NCBI GenBank assembly: GCA_945876095.1
Contig: CAMCMP010000003.1
Location: 62,001 to 126,000, forward strand
Source: Chitinophaga pinensis
GTDB taxonomy: Bacteria; Bacteroidota; Bacteroidia; Chitinophagales; Chitinophagaceae
Direction of reading: 5' to 3'
Length of the DNA stretch: 64,000 nt
Of this stretch, positions 1-10,269 are shown one piece after another. The notes under the pieces are model-generated. The model did not search any database, was not told the DNA's origin, and was given only the letters and a program-made list of their open reading frames with translations. The stretch's first letter is position 1; the number at the start of each line of letters is the position of its first letter. Made by a program: the position numbers and the translations under genes.

Positions 1-658
1 GGTGAGCCTCTATTAAAGCCTTGACAACAGCATTCTCCATCCAGACAGGTAATATGATCTCTAATTTGCTTTCAGGCTCTGTATGAAGCTTACCAGGCGT
101 TCCAACGAAGGGATCTGTCCCCTCTGCCCCCTTAAAAGTACCTTCTCCAGAACTTGCAAAGCTACAATCACTATAATTGCCAACTTGACCTCCGCCAGCT
201 TTAAATATTGACTCCCTTATTTTTTGCAAATGAGCAGTGGGTACATAGGTTTCCAACTTCTTTAAAGTATTTTGCTTAGGAAGTAAAATTTCGCGGTTAA
301 TTAATCCAAGTTTATCAGCCATTTTTCCATTCACCCCTTCTATTACATTATCCAAATTTGTATGAATGGCATAAATTGCTATATCATTTTTAATTGCAGT
401 GATGACAGCTTTTTCGACATAATTTTTGCCATTTATTTTTTTTAGACCCCCAAAAATTATAGGATGATGCGCTACAATCAAATTGCAATTATTTCTAACA
501 GCCTCCAGCACTATAGCTTCCGTTGCATCTAAGGTAGTTAGAACCCCCGTACATTTCCATTCTGTACTTCCAGTTAGTAAGCCAACATTGTCATAATTTT
601 CTTGCAGACCTTTTGGAGCAATCGTTTCTAAAAAATTGGTGATATCTTGTATTTTCAT
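1..658 (-). CDS. NIF3/YbgI-like dinuclear metal center protein (partial, runs off left edge)
   Basis: Reverse-strand reading from CAT at 656-658: MKIQDITNFLETIAPKGLQENYDNVGLLTG...TTLDATEAIVLEAVRNNCNLIVAHHPIIFGGLK; the NVGLL and AHHP(I/L)IF motifs are typical of NIF3. Absent from the ORF track because it is truncated. Confidence 0.9.
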   Translation of the reverse strand, partial: MKIQDITNFLETIAPKGLQENYDNVGLLTGSTEWKCTGVLTTLDATEAIVLEAVRNNCNLIVAHHPIIFGGLKKINGKNYVEKAVITAIKNDIAIYAIHTNLDNVIEGVNGKMADKLGLINREILLPKQNTLKKLETYVPTAHLQKIRESIFKAGGGQVGNYSDCSFASSGEGTFKGAEGTDPFVGTPGKLHTEPESKLEIILPVWMENAVVKALIEAH

Positions 659-676
659 TTTCTAAAGATTAATTCA

Positions 677-2173
677 ATGAGTACTGCTAAATTATATACG
701 ATCTACAAAACAAAGATGCAAAAAATAGCTGATTTAAAATATGCATCTGCCGTTTTGCAATGGGACCAAGAAACCTATCTTCCACCTAAAGGTAATGATT
801 TTAGAGGCCAGCAAATAGCCACGCTAAGTGAAATTGCCCACCAGTTATTTACTGATAAAAAAATAGGAGAATTATTAGAAGATTTAATTGCACGTGAAGA
901 TTTAACAGCGAGCGAAAAAAGAAATATAGAACTAAGCAATGAAGATTATAAACGAAATATAAAATTAAGCGCTGCCTTTGTCAGACAGCTAAGTGAAACG
1001 GTCAATCAATCCTATCATGCTTGGGCAAAAGCTCGCAAAGAAAACTCATTTGCCCTCTTTGAAAAACCACTTAATGAATTAGTTAAATTAAAGAAACAGG
1101 AAGCAGATATGCTTGGTTATGAACAACATCCCTACAACGCTTTAATGAATGATTATGACAAAGGGCTGACAGTTTCAAAAGTAGATAGCCTATTCAATGA
1201 ATTAAAACCACCTCTATTAAATTTGCTTGATTCGCTAAAAAATAAAAAATCAATTGATCATTCATTCCTTTTTCAAGAATTCAAAAAAGACAATCAATGG
1301 GAATTTGGTTTAGAAATATTAAAAAGAATTGGTTTTGATTTTGAAGCAGGAAGGCAAGATATCAGCCTACACCCATTTACAACCAATTTTAGCAGTAAAG
1401 ATGTAAGAGTAACCACAAGGATTGATGAACATGATTTTGGCAATATGACCTGGAGTTGCCTCCATGAAGGAGGTCACGCATTATATGAACAAGGTTTACC
1501 AGCCGATCAATATGGACTTCCATTAGGTGAGTATTGCAGTTTGAGTATCCATGAAAGCCAAAGTCGTCTTTGGGAAAATTGTATCGGAAGGGGACTTCCT
1601 TTTTGGCAACATAATTTTAAGCTACTCACCAATGCTTTTCCGAATCAATTCGAAAATATAAATATTGAAAAATTTTACAAAGGAATTAATAACGTTTCCC
1701 CATCATTGATTCGAACAGAAGCAGATGAGTTAACCTATCATTTCCATGTAATGATTCGATACGAAATTGAAAAGATGCTAATTGAGGGATCACTAAAAAC
1801 TAAAGATATTCCAGCATGCTGGAATGAAATGTATCAAAAATATCTGGGCATTAAGGTTCCAGATGACAATCGTGGCTGTTTGCAAGATATTCATTGGAGT
1901 CATGGCAGCTTTGGATATTTTGCTACCTATAGCCTTGGAAGCCTTTATGCCGCTCAACTGTATTCAACAATAGAAAAAAAGTATCCTACTATATCAAAAG
2001 ATTTAGCTGTCGGAAATATTAAGAATATACAAGGGTGGCTACAGGAAGAAATCTATTGCAATGGGAGATTTTTTTCATCTGAAGAGCTTTGTAAAAAAGC
2101 AACTGGAGAAATTTTACAATCGAATTATTTTATTCAATATGCAACAAAAAAGTTTTCGGAAATATATTTATGA
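677..2173 (+). CDS. Carboxypeptidase M32 (Taq-type)
   Basis: HEGGHALYEQG (HEXXH) and M32-like sequence throughout; start more likely at ATG 677 (MSTAKLYTIYKTKMQK) than 647. Confidence 0.92.
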   Translation: MSTAKLYTIYKTKMQKIADLKYASAVLQWDQETYLPPKGNDFRGQQIATLSEIAHQLFTDKKIGELLEDLIAREDLTASEKRNIELSNEDYKRNIKLSAAFVRQLSETVNQSYHAWAKARKENSFALFEKPLNELVKLKKQEADMLGYEQHPYNALMNDYDKGLTVSKVDSLFNELKPPLLNLLDSLKNKKSIDHSFLFQEFKKDNQWEFGLEILKRIGFDFEAGRQDISLHPFTTNFSSKDVRVTTRIDEHDFGNMTWSCLHEGGHALYEQGLPADQYGLPLGEYCSLSIHESQSRLWENCIGRGLPFWQHNFKLLTNAFPNQFENINIEKFYKGINNVSPSLIRTEADELTYHFHVMIRYEIEKMLIEGSLKTKDIPACWNEMYQKYLGIKVPDDNRGCLQDIHWSHGSFGYFATYSLGSLYAAQLYSTIEKKYPTISKDLAVGNIKNIQGWLQEEIYCNGRFFSSEELCKKATGEILQSNYFIQYATKKFSEIYL

Positions 2174-2180
2174 GAAAATA

Positions 2181-2597
2181 TTACTTAACAAAATATCCAA
2201 CCGCAAGCTCATATCCTTTCATTCCCAAACCACTGATAACACCTACACTCTTTGCAGACACATGAGATATTTTCCTAAATTCCTCTCTACCAAATACATT
2301 TGAAATATGAACCTCTATCACCGGAGTTTTGATAGAAGCAATAGCATCTCCTATCGCAACAGAAGTATGAGTATATCCACCTGGATTTAAAATAATACCA
2401 TCATATGAAAATCCTAAACGCTGAATCTCATTGATCAACTCGCCTTCAACATTGCTTTGAAAATAAACAAATTCTATGGAGGGAAATTTAGATACTAGCT
2501 TTTCAAAAAAAACTTCGAACGTCTCAGTCCCATAAATACCAGGCTCTCTAACACCTAATAGGTTTAAATTTGGTCCGTTGATAATTGCTATTTTCAT
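2181..2597 (-). CDS. aroQ: 3-dehydroquinate dehydratase, type II
   Basis: MKIAIINGPNLNLLGVREPGIYG, NPGGYTHTSVAI, EVHISNVFGREEFR. Confidence 0.96.
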   Translation of the reverse strand: MKIAIINGPNLNLLGVREPGIYGTETFEVFFEKLVSKFPSIEFVYFQSNVEGELINEIQRLGFSYDGIILNPGGYTHTSVAIGDAIASIKTPVIEVHISNVFGREEFRKISHVSAKSVGVISGLGMKGYELAVGYFVK

Positions 2598-2644
2598 ACT
2601 CCCAACCCAAAAGGGTATTTAAATTAAAAATTATAAGAAGTAAA

Positions 2645-3748
2645 TTACTTTTTTAGTAATGAAATAAACTCATCAAATAAATATCTACTGTCATGCGGAC
2701 CAGGTGTAGCTTCTGGATGATACTGAACAGAAAAAGCTGGTTTATTTTTTACCCTAATCCCTTCAATTGAACTGTCATTAAGATTGATATGAGTGATTTC
2801 TACTTTATCTGAAGCTTTTACTGCTTCTGGATCTACACCAAAACCATGATTTTGGGTGGTAATCTCACTTTTACCACTCAGCATATTTTTAACAGGATGA
2901 TTTAATCCCCGATGACCATGATGCATTTTAAATGTAGGAATATCATTAGCCAAAGCAAGTAATTGATGTCCCAAACAAATTCCAAATATTGGCATGTTGG
3001 CATCTAATATTTGCTTGATCGTTTTTATTACAATAACAAGAGGTGCCGGATCTCCAGGACCGTTACTGATAAAATAACCTGTAGGATTAAAAGCTTTTAA
3101 TTCATCGAAACTTGTAGCAACATTGTGCACTTTAACATAAGCTCCTCTTTCAACAAGACAAGTTAAAATATTTCTTTTAACTCCACAGTCTAATACTGCC
3201 ACTCTAAGAGAGCTATTAGGATCTCCCAAAAAATAAGGCTCTTTAGTGGATACAACAGAAGCCAGCTCCAAGCCGTCCATTGATGGAACCTTTGCTAACT
3301 GTTCTTTTAATATCTGAATATCTGAAATTTCTGATGAGATGATGCAATTCATAGCCCCTTGAACACGAACGTGAGCAACCAATGCTCTAGTATCAAGATT
3401 ATCAATTGCCACTACTTGCTGTTTTTCAAAATAGGATTGTAATGAGTCATCAGCAAGAAATCTAGAATACTGCTCTTCCAAATTTCTTCCAATTACACCC
3501 TTTACTTTTACTCCAGCACTTTCTATATCAGATTCCTTGGTGCCATAATTTCCAATATGCACATTATTCATAATAAGAATCTGACCAAAGTAACTAGGAT
3601 CTGTAAACACTTCCTGGTAACCTGTCATTCCTGTATTAAAACATATTTCACCAGTAGTAGTTCCAATTCTTCCGAAGGAATTACCCTTAAAAACGGTTCC
3701 GTCTTGAAGTAATAAAATTGCTGGTTTAGTTTGTGTTGTAACTGTCAT
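2645..3748 (-). CDS. carA: Carbamoyl-phosphate synthase small subunit
   Basis: GATase class I motif GICLGHQLLALA, FSVQYHPEATPGPHDS, N-terminal CPSase_sm domain. Confidence 0.97.
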   Translation of the reverse strand: MTVTTQTKPAILLLQDGTVFKGNSFGRIGTTTGEICFNTGMTGYQEVFTDPSYFGQILIMNNVHIGNYGTKESDIESAGVKVKGVIGRNLEEQYSRFLADDSLQSYFEKQQVVAIDNLDTRALVAHVRVQGAMNCIISSEISDIQILKEQLAKVPSMDGLELASVVSTKEPYFLGDPNSSLRVAVLDCGVKRNILTCLVERGAYVKVHNVATSFDELKAFNPTGYFISNGPGDPAPLVIVIKTIKQILDANMPIFGICLGHQLLALANDIPTFKMHHGHRGLNHPVKNMLSGKSEITTQNHGFGVDPEAVKASDKVEITHINLNDSSIEGIRVKNKPAFSVQYHPEATPGPHDSRYLFDEFISLLKK

Positions 3749-3898
3749 TATTATTTAAAAGTTTTGCAAAGAAAACAATTCAATGGGTTATTTTATAATT
3801 TTTTTTTGCACAAATCTAACAATTCACAAAATTAGCTTCAATGGCTCTGCTATGCAAATTAAGGGAAACTGACAGAAAACTGCTCGAACTTATTTATA

Positions 3899-3928
3899 CA
3901 AAAAAAGCTCCGATATTAAAATCGGAGC
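3899..3928 (-). terminator. Intrinsic terminator downstream of rplQ
   Basis: GCTCCGAT-ATTAAA-ATCGGAGC (8-bp perfect stem, 3907-3928) followed on the minus strand by a T-tract (3906-3901). Confidence 0.85.
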
Positions 3929-3953
3929 CTCCTATAAAATAGATTGTTTCAAT

Positions 3954-4493
3954 TTATGCTTCCGCTTTTGGCTCTGTATCAGTTGCTGAATCTTCAGCTT
4001 TCACTTCAGTAGCTTCTTCAATAGATGAAGTATCAGCTGCTTTTTTCTTAACTGAGCTACGTCTAGTCTTTTTTGCTGGCTCAGCCACGGCTGAAGTACT
4101 AACACCCTTTCCGTAAATTTCATTAAAGTCAACTAGTTCAATCATGGCAACTTCAGCAGCATCACCAATCCTTTTACCTAATTTTATTACACGGGTATAA
4201 CCACCTGGCCGACTAGCAATTTTAGGAGCTATTACTGTAAATAATTCTTTTACAGCGTCTTTATCATTTAAATAACTAAATACTATTCTGTGATTGTGCA
4301 TGATTGATTCCTTGCTAGCAGTATGCTTAGTTTTGGTAATCAATGGCTCAATGTAAGTACGCAAAGCCTTAGCTTTGGCAAGGGTGGTAGTGATTCTTTT
4401 GTGCATAATCAACTGACAACCCAAATTCATTAAAAGTGCTTTTCTGTGAGAAGCAGTTCTACTTAAATTATTATTCTTATTTCCGTGGCGCAT
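3954..4493 (-). CDS. rplQ: 50S ribosomal protein L17
   Basis: [46 protein letters not shown]-terminal low-complexity extension. Confidence 0.98.
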   Translation of the reverse strand: MRHGNKNNNLSRTASHRKALLMNLGCQLIMHKRITTTLAKAKALRTYIEPLITKTKHTASKESIMHNHRIVFSYLNDKDAVKELFTVIAPKIASRPGGYTRVIKLGKRIGDAAEVAMIELVDFNEIYGKGVSTSAVAEPAKKTRRSSVKKKAADTSSIEEATEVKAEDSATDTEPKAEA

Positions 4494-4619
4494 GACATGT
4501 TGTTTTATTCACCTATACCGTGTCAGGATTTATAGGCTACTTATTGTTAATAATTATCAATTATAAAATGAAATTTAAAACAGACCAGCAAATTGCAAGT
4601 GTTTTAATTTTCAAATAGT

Positions 4620-5615
4620 TTACTCATCATCCAATTTCAACTTACTTAAATCCATTCCAAAACCAAGGCCTCTTTCATTTAAAACTTGCTCAATTTCACT
4701 CAATGATTTTTGACCAAAATTTCTAAATTTCATAAGATCTTCTTGTTCATATTGAACCAATTCACTCAATGAATTAATTTTAGCTGCTTTAAGGCAATTG
4801 AAAGCACGAACCGAAAGATCTAAGTCCTCCAAAGGTGTTTTCAATACTTTACGTAATTGTAAAGTTTGTTCGTCCACCAAGTCTTCCTTTTTATCTTCTT
4901 TTGTATCAAAAGTGATGTTTTCATCTGTGATGATCATCAAATGTTGGATTAAAATACGGCTAGCTTGTTTAACAGCTTCTTCAGGATGAATGGTACCATC
5001 GGTGATTACTTCCATAATCAACTTTTCAAAATCGGTACGCTGTTCAACACGAGTATTTTCAATAGTGTATCTTACATTTTTTATCGGAGTATAAATTGCA
5101 TCAACAGCAATATATCCAAAATGTGAATTTTTTTCCTTGTTATCTTCTGCAGGAACGTAACCACGTCCTTTGCCAATTGTAATTTCGATATCCAGTTTTG
5201 CACTGCTATCCATTACACATAAAATTAACTCTGGATTCATTACTTCAAATGTAGGAGAAGCTTCTCCGATCATCGCTGCAGTAAATTCAGTTTTATTTTT
5301 CAATGAAAGGGTAATCTTTTCAGTTCCCACTTCATGTTCTACTTTTTTCTTAAAACGGACTTGCTTTAGATTTAAGATAATTTCTGTAACATCTTCAGTA
5401 ATACCTTTAATAGTAGCGAACTCGTGGTCTGCACCAACGATATTAATACCTATGATAGCATACCCTTCCAAAGAATTAAGCAATACTCTACGCAATGCAT
5501 TACCAATGGTAACACCATAACCTGGTTCAAGGGGACGAAATTCGAATTGAGCTTCAAAATCATTTGCTTTCTGAAGTACTATTTTATCGGGCTTAACAAA
5601 ATTTAAAATGGCCAT
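4620..5615 (-). CDS. rpoA: DNA-directed RNA polymerase subunit alpha
   Basis: FRPLEPGYGVTIGNALRRVLLNSLEGYAI; alpha-CTD DLDLSVRAFNCLKAAKINSLSELV. Confidence 0.98.
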   Translation of the reverse strand: MAILNFVKPDKIVLQKANDFEAQFEFRPLEPGYGVTIGNALRRVLLNSLEGYAIIGINIVGADHEFATIKGITEDVTEIILNLKQVRFKKKVEHEVGTEKITLSLKNKTEFTAAMIGEASPTFEVMNPELILCVMDSSAKLDIEITIGKGRGYVPAEDNKEKNSHFGYIAVDAIYTPIKNVRYTIENTRVEQRTDFEKLIMEVITDGTIHPEEAVKQASRILIQHLMIITDENITFDTKEDKKEDLVDEQTLQLRKVLKTPLEDLDLSVRAFNCLKAAKINSLSELVQYEQEDLMKFRNFGQKSLSEIEQVLNERGLGFGMDLSKLKLDDE

Positions 5616-5765
5616 TTGTATTTTGTTGTTTTATTTTTAAATAATAAATATGTTACTTAATTGAGTAACACAGATAAAAATTAATGTGTCACTTTTTTTG
5701 CATTTTCAATTCTTACTCTCTAATCACTCATTGAAAAATTTCAATGAAAGTGAAATTAGATTTCG

Positions 5766-6371
5766 TTACTTACTATACAATTCCACAATCAATTGCTCCT
5801 TGATATTTTCAGGAACATTTTCTCTTTCAGGATAAGCTAAAAAAGTACCTTTTAGTTCAGTCTCGTTGAAATCAATCCAGCTGAACTTAGCATTTTTACC
5901 ACGAACATTTCCTGTGATGGAAGTATTAACTGCGCTTTTATTTTTTAAACCAACTGTTTCACCTGGTTTCATAGAATAAGAAGGTACGTTGACTACTTCG
6001 CCATTTACAGTAATATGTTTGTGACTCACTAACTGGCGAGCAGCTTGACGACTAGGAGCTATTCCCATACGGAAAACAGTGTTATCTAAACGAGCTTCCA
6101 ATAGTTTAATCAAATTTTCACCAGTAACACCTTTGCGACGAGCAGCCTCATCAAAAGTTTTACGGAATTGTTTTTCCAACAAACCATAAGTGTACTTTGC
6201 CTTTTGCTTTTCACGTAACTGTAAGGCATATTCGCCTAAAGTTTTACGTTTGCGATTGGCACCATGCATTCCTGGAGGGTTACTATTTTTAGTTAACCAC
6301 TTACCATTTCCAGTGATAGGTTCTCCAAAAATTCTGGAGATTTTTGTTTTGGGGCCTGTATAACGAGCCAT
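5766..6371 (-). CDS. rpsD: 30S ribosomal protein S4
   Basis: MARYTGPKTKISRIFGEPI...EARLDNTVFRMGIAPSRQAARQLVSHKHITVNG. Confidence 0.98.
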   Translation of the reverse strand: MARYTGPKTKISRIFGEPITGNGKWLTKNSNPPGMHGANRKRKTLGEYALQLREKQKAKYTYGLLEKQFRKTFDEAARRKGVTGENLIKLLEARLDNTVFRMGIAPSRQAARQLVSHKHITVNGEVVNVPSYSMKPGETVGLKNKSAVNTSITGNVRGKNAKFSWIDFNETELKGTFLAYPERENVPENIKEQLIVELYSK

Positions 6372-6465
6372 AATTTTAAGTTGATTTTTTAGTTTCAGTA
6401 CAACATCGTAAAAATCTAAAATTTGATGATGTACCCAATAGTGATAAAATGTAATTATTATAATA

Positions 6466-6491
6466 ACTCCTACCCCTTGAGGGAGTAGAGT
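6466..6491 (-). other. Hairpin in rpsK-rpsD spacer
   Basis: Minus-strand RNA ACUCUACUCCC-UCAA-GGGGUAGGAGU, about 10 bp of stem with single-nt bulges, 3 nt after the rpsK stop codon. Confidence 0.5.
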
Positions 6492-6494
6492 AGC

Positions 6495-6920
6495 TTATAC
6501 TCTTCTTTTCTTGGGAGGACGACAACCATTGTGTGGTAAGGGTGTAACGTCTTTGATCATATTGATCTCGATACCTGATTGAGATAAAGACCTAATAGCC
6601 CCTTCACGACCCGAACCTGGACCTTTAACAAAAACATCTACTCTTTTTAACCCAGCATCCATTGCAACTTTAGCTGCATCTGAAGCTGCCATCTGAGCTG
6701 CATAAGGAGTATTTTTCTTACTACCTCTGAACCCCATTTTACCAGCACTAGCCCAAGAAATAACTTGGCCCTGCTTGTTAGTCAAACTAATAATAATGTT
6801 GTTGAAACTTGCTGTTATGTGAGCATCGCCATAAGCGTCTACTTTAACAACTCTTTTTTTTGCTGCTGCTTTTCCACCTGCTTTTCCGCCTTGTGTTTTG
6901 CCGCCTTGTGCTTTTGCCAT
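6495..6920 (-). CDS. rpsK: 30S ribosomal protein S11
   Basis: [46 protein letters not shown]...[15 protein letters not shown]. Confidence 0.98.
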   Translation of the reverse strand: MAKAQGGKTQGGKAGGKAAAKKRVVKVDAYGDAHITASFNNIIISLTNKQGQVISWASAGKMGFRGSKKNTPYAAQMAASDAAKVAMDAGLKRVDVFVKGPGSGREGAIRSLSQSGIEINMIKDVTPLPHNGCRPPKKRRV

Positions 6921-7080
6921 AATTAATTAAATAGGTAATCTTTAAAAAAATAAATCGTTTTGCCTAAACTCAACGAAATTGAACAAACCCTCCTGCTGAC
7001 TTAAAGCGATCCGGCGTTGGTTCATAAAAAACAAGTCTATAAAAAATCATTAGTAGGCAAATTACCTAGTAACAATTAAA

Positions 7081-7461
7081 TTATTTCTTAGCTACTTTCT
7101 TCTTGCCAGCAACTGTCTTGCGCTTACCCTTACGAGTACGACTGTTGGTACGAGTACGCTGCCCACGCAATGGTAAACCCTTACGATGACGTAAACCACG
7201 GTAACAAGCGATATCAAGCAAACGCTTGATGTTCATCTGAACTTCACTACGCAAAGCACCCTCTGTCTTGAACTCATTGTTAATCACATTACGAATAGCA
7301 GTCTGTTCGTCATCATTCCACTCATTCACTTTTTTGTCAAAGCTGATACCAGCCTTGTTTAAAATATACTGAGCAGTTGAGCGACCTATTCCAAATATGT
7401 AGGTAAGTCCTATTTCGCCTCTTTTATTTTTTGGTAAATCTATACCGGCAATACGAGCCAT
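7081..7461 (-). CDS. rpsM: 30S ribosomal protein S13
   Basis: [34 protein letters not shown]...[25 protein letters not shown]. Confidence 0.98.
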   Translation of the reverse strand: MARIAGIDLPKNKRGEIGLTYIFGIGRSTAQYILNKAGISFDKKVNEWNDDEQTAIRNVINNEFKTEGALRSEVQMNIKRLLDIACYRGLRHRKGLPLRGQRTRTNSRTRKGKRKTVAGKKKVAKK

Positions 7462-7533
7462 AATTCTGAAGATTTGTTATTATGTTGAATAGTGTAATGG
7501 CTTTCGCCATTGACAATTTAAAATTGACCGATT

Positions 7534-7650
7534 TTATCCTTGTCTTTGTTTAAAACGTGGATTTTTTTTGTTGATTACAAACAAGACGCCTTTTCTTCTT
7601 ACAATCTTGCAATCAACACTTCTTTTTTTAATTGAAGCTTTAACCTTCAT
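7534..7650 (-). CDS. rpmJ: 50S ribosomal protein L36 (absent from the ORF track)
   Basis: Reverse-strand 38-aa [41 protein letters not shown]; lies between rpsM and infA. Confidence 0.95.
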   Translation of the reverse strand: MKVKASIKKRSVDCKIVRRKGVLFVINKKNPRFKQRQG

Positions 7651-7703
7651 GTTGTTTCTTTTTATTAATTAGTAATCTGTTACAATAATTGCAGGTAAAA
7701 GAT

Positions 7704-7922
7704 TTACTTATACCTGAAAATGATTCTTCCCCGAGTAAGGTCGTATGGGCTCATCTCCACTCCCACCTTATCTCCAGGCAATATTCTAATATAATGCATT
7801 CTCATTTTTCCGGAAATAGTAGCTAAAATTTCATGCCCATTCTCAAGTTTAACCTTGAACATAGCATTACTGAGTGCTTCTAAAATTGTACCATCTTGTT
7901 TAATGAGTGCCTGCTTAGCCAT
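7704..7922 (-). CDS. infA: Translation initiation factor IF-1
   Basis: [72 protein letters not shown]; start at 7922 preferred over 7967. Confidence 0.96.
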   Translation of the reverse strand: MAKQALIKQDGTILEALSNAMFKVKLENGHEILATISGKMRMHYIRILPGDKVGVEMSPYDLTRGRIIFRYK

Positions 7923-8222
7923 ATTTTTGGAGCGCAAAGATAAGTGGATTAATTTAATTATTAACAAAAAAATCAGCTATTTACCGATTGTACCTAGTTT
8001 TTTGAGACAAAACTTACTATTTTAATTGGAAAATGGATCAATCGCCCCAATTTTTGACAATTTACCACTATCGATCATCCAAAAATCCAATTTAGATGAC
8101 TATAATAATTTCATAAACTACCTAGCAATCACAAAAAAGCTGAAAAAAAGCAATTTTATGTACAAACGGTGTAAAATATACTCATACTTGAATATTTAAT
8201 TTATGCTAAAACTTTTAAATTA

Positions 8223-8630
8223 TCAACCATAAGCCTCTTCATCCAGCAATACTTTAGTCATCTCATGATAATGATTTTGCAACTGATGAACATTCAATGA
8301 ATGCATAATATGTCTTCGTTCATCACGATACCATAATTCCATTTTAGAGAAATTATCACCATTAAGAAGAGATATCCTAAAGGCACCCTTTGAATATTTA
8401 ACAGAGCCATCGATATTTTCCTGCTTTGTAAACTTTAAATTCACAAGCTGTTGATCATTTAAAGCAATGGGGGTTAACTGATTAGTTTCGAACCAGAATT
8501 CCTGGATCCCATTATCTATACAAACTTGCTTTTCATCTGAATTTAAGTTGGTGACCTCACCTTTGCGGGTATCCCCATCATTGTCGGCCAATAGATAGTC
8601 CCCCTTTTTAATCTCCTGAAATTTAATCAT
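8223..8630 (-). CDS. Hypothetical protein (135 aa)
   Basis: Intact ORF with start and stop codons; no family recognised. Confidence 0.6.
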   Translation of the reverse strand: MIKFQEIKKGDYLLADNDGDTRKGEVTNLNSDEKQVCIDNGIQEFWFETNQLTPIALNDQQLVNLKFTKQENIDGSVKYSKGAFRISLLNGDNFSKMELWYRDERRHIMHSLNVHQLQNHYHEMTKVLLDEEAYG

Positions 8631-8848
8631 ATAGCAAGTTTTAGTGTTCTTAAATATAAGAAAATTTTACGGAAATCCAATGGTTTTTCAAGCATGTAAT
8701 TAGGAAGATTTTTTAAAACCTCTTCATTATCAATAATTAAGATTTAAATTTACTCTCAGAAAAATGTTGGCATTATTGGTGGTAATCATTCACTCAATTC
8801 TTTTATTACCAATTTAATACTAATCATTACTTATAGATATTTAGAATT

Positions 8849-9613
8849 ATGAAGAATTTTTTACGTAGTTATGCTCCAGGATGGGTAAAGGTATTTTTAA
8901 AAAAACTCCTCTTCAAAGTATACCAACTAATTGAAGCATTTTACCGTTTATCGGTTGATAAATATGATTTTCAAACAACGGAGCTAATACGCAAACATTT
9001 AAAAAAAGATGCGAACTGTATTGATATTGGTGCTAATTTAGGTCATATTCTGATGGAAATAGTAGATGCGGCACCCAAAGGAAAACACTTTGCTTTTGAA
9101 CCTATTCCGAATTTATACGAATCACTAAAAAAAAGGTTTTCAAAAACTACGACCGTATTTAATTGTGCGCTTTCTTCCGAAAAAGGAAGTACCACCTTTA
9201 ATTATTATCCTGGTAGACCCGCAGTAAGTGGCTTTCGTGAAAGAAATAACCAAATAGGACAAGAACCTATCCTCCTAAATGTTGAGGTAGAAAAATTAGA
9301 TGATCTAATACCTGAAGAACTAAAGATTGATCTTATAAAAATTGATGTAGAGGGAGCAGAACTTGGAGTACTTCAGGGGGCGAAAAAAATTTTGAAAAAA
9401 AATAAGCCCTTGGTTTTATTTGAATTTGGATTGGGTGGTGCAGATGTTTATGGCACAAAACCAGAAGAAATTTTTGAACTTTTTTCAGATTGTGGGTTGG
9501 GTATTTCTACGATTGAATATTTTAATGCTAATAAAGCCCCTTTTTCAAAAGAAGAATTCATTGGCCAATTTTACAAAAACTATAATTTCTTCTTTATTGC
9601 TTTTCCATTTTAA
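8849..9613 (+). CDS. FkbM family methyltransferase
   Basis: CIDIGANLGHILMEI (SAM site), FEPIPNLYESLKK, IDLIKIDVEGAELGVLQGAKK. Confidence 0.88.
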   Translation: MKNFLRSYAPGWVKVFLKKLLFKVYQLIEAFYRLSVDKYDFQTTELIRKHLKKDANCIDIGANLGHILMEIVDAAPKGKHFAFEPIPNLYESLKKRFSKTTTVFNCALSSEKGSTTFNYYPGRPAVSGFRERNNQIGQEPILLNVEVEKLDDLIPEELKIDLIKIDVEGAELGVLQGAKKILKKNKPLVLFEFGLGGADVYGTKPEEIFELFSDCGLGISTIEYFNANKAPFSKEEFIGQFYKNYNFFFIAFPF

Positions 9614-9633
9614 AAGTCCACAAGCCAATTAAT

Positions 9634-10134
9634 TTGACCCGCATCGGACTCATATCAGATACGCACCATTTGCTTGACAGCAGTATTTTTGAGCATTTTA
9701 AAAACTGCGATCAGATATGGCATGCAGGGGATTTTGGAACCATCGCAATTGCAGATCAACTCAATTCTTTTCGTCCACTGAAAGGGGTGTATGGAAATAT
9801 TGATGGAAATGATATCAGATCTATTTATCCAGAACAATTGGTTTTTATGTGTGAAGGGGTAAAGGTAATGATGCGACACATAGGAGGTTACCCACCCAAA
9901 TACAACTTTGAAACAAAAAAAGAAATTTTGATTCATCAGCCGCAGCTATTTATCAGTGGACATTCTCATATTTTAAAAGTGATGTTTGATGATAAGCTTA
10001 ATTGCCTTCACATGAATCCTGGTGCTGCTGGGAAACAAGGTTGGCACAAAGTTCAAACAGTTATCCGCTTGGTGATTGATGGAAAAGAAATGAGGGATTG
10101 CGAAGTCATAGAAATTGAAGGGAAATTCCGGTGA
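9634..10134 (+). CDS. YfcE/MJ0936-type metallophosphoesterase
   Basis: IGLISDTHHLLD, WHAGDFG, GNIDGND, SGHSHILK, NPGAAG; TTG start; the terminal CGG TGA lies inside the tandem array. Confidence 0.9.
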   Translation: MTRIGLISDTHHLLDSSIFEHFKNCDQIWHAGDFGTIAIADQLNSFRPLKGVYGNIDGNDIRSIYPEQLVFMCEGVKVMMRHIGGYPPKYNFETKKEILIHQPQLFISGHSHILKVMFDDKLNCLHMNPGAAGKQGWHKVQTVIRLVIDGKEMRDCEVIEIEGKFR

Positions 10135-10261
10135 CTCACCGGTGGGGGTGACTCACCGGCGGGGGTGACTCACCGGTGGGGGTGACTCACCGGAGGGGGT
10201 GACTCACCGGTGGGGGTGACTCACCGGTGGGGGTGACTCACCGGCGGGGGTGACTCACCGG
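10130..10261. repeat. Tandem array: 8 x GGTGACTCACCGG separated by NGGG (17-bp period)
   Basis: Copies start at 10130, 10147, 10164, 10181, 10198, 10215, 10232, 10249. Spacer N = t,c,t,a,t,t,c; every other base is identical. GC is above 70% in a low-GC genome. Confidence 0.98.
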
Positions 10262-10269
10262 TATTCATT

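Noticed and set aside
5170-5520. Plus-strand ORFs across rpoA (also 4798-4989, 5424-5606)
   Set aside because: Antisense to rpoA, no homology features; explained by codon composition of the rpoA gene.
10130-10261. CRISPR array
   Set aside because: Spacers are the same 4 nt (NGGG) rather than unique 30-40 nt sequences, and there are no cas genes in the window.
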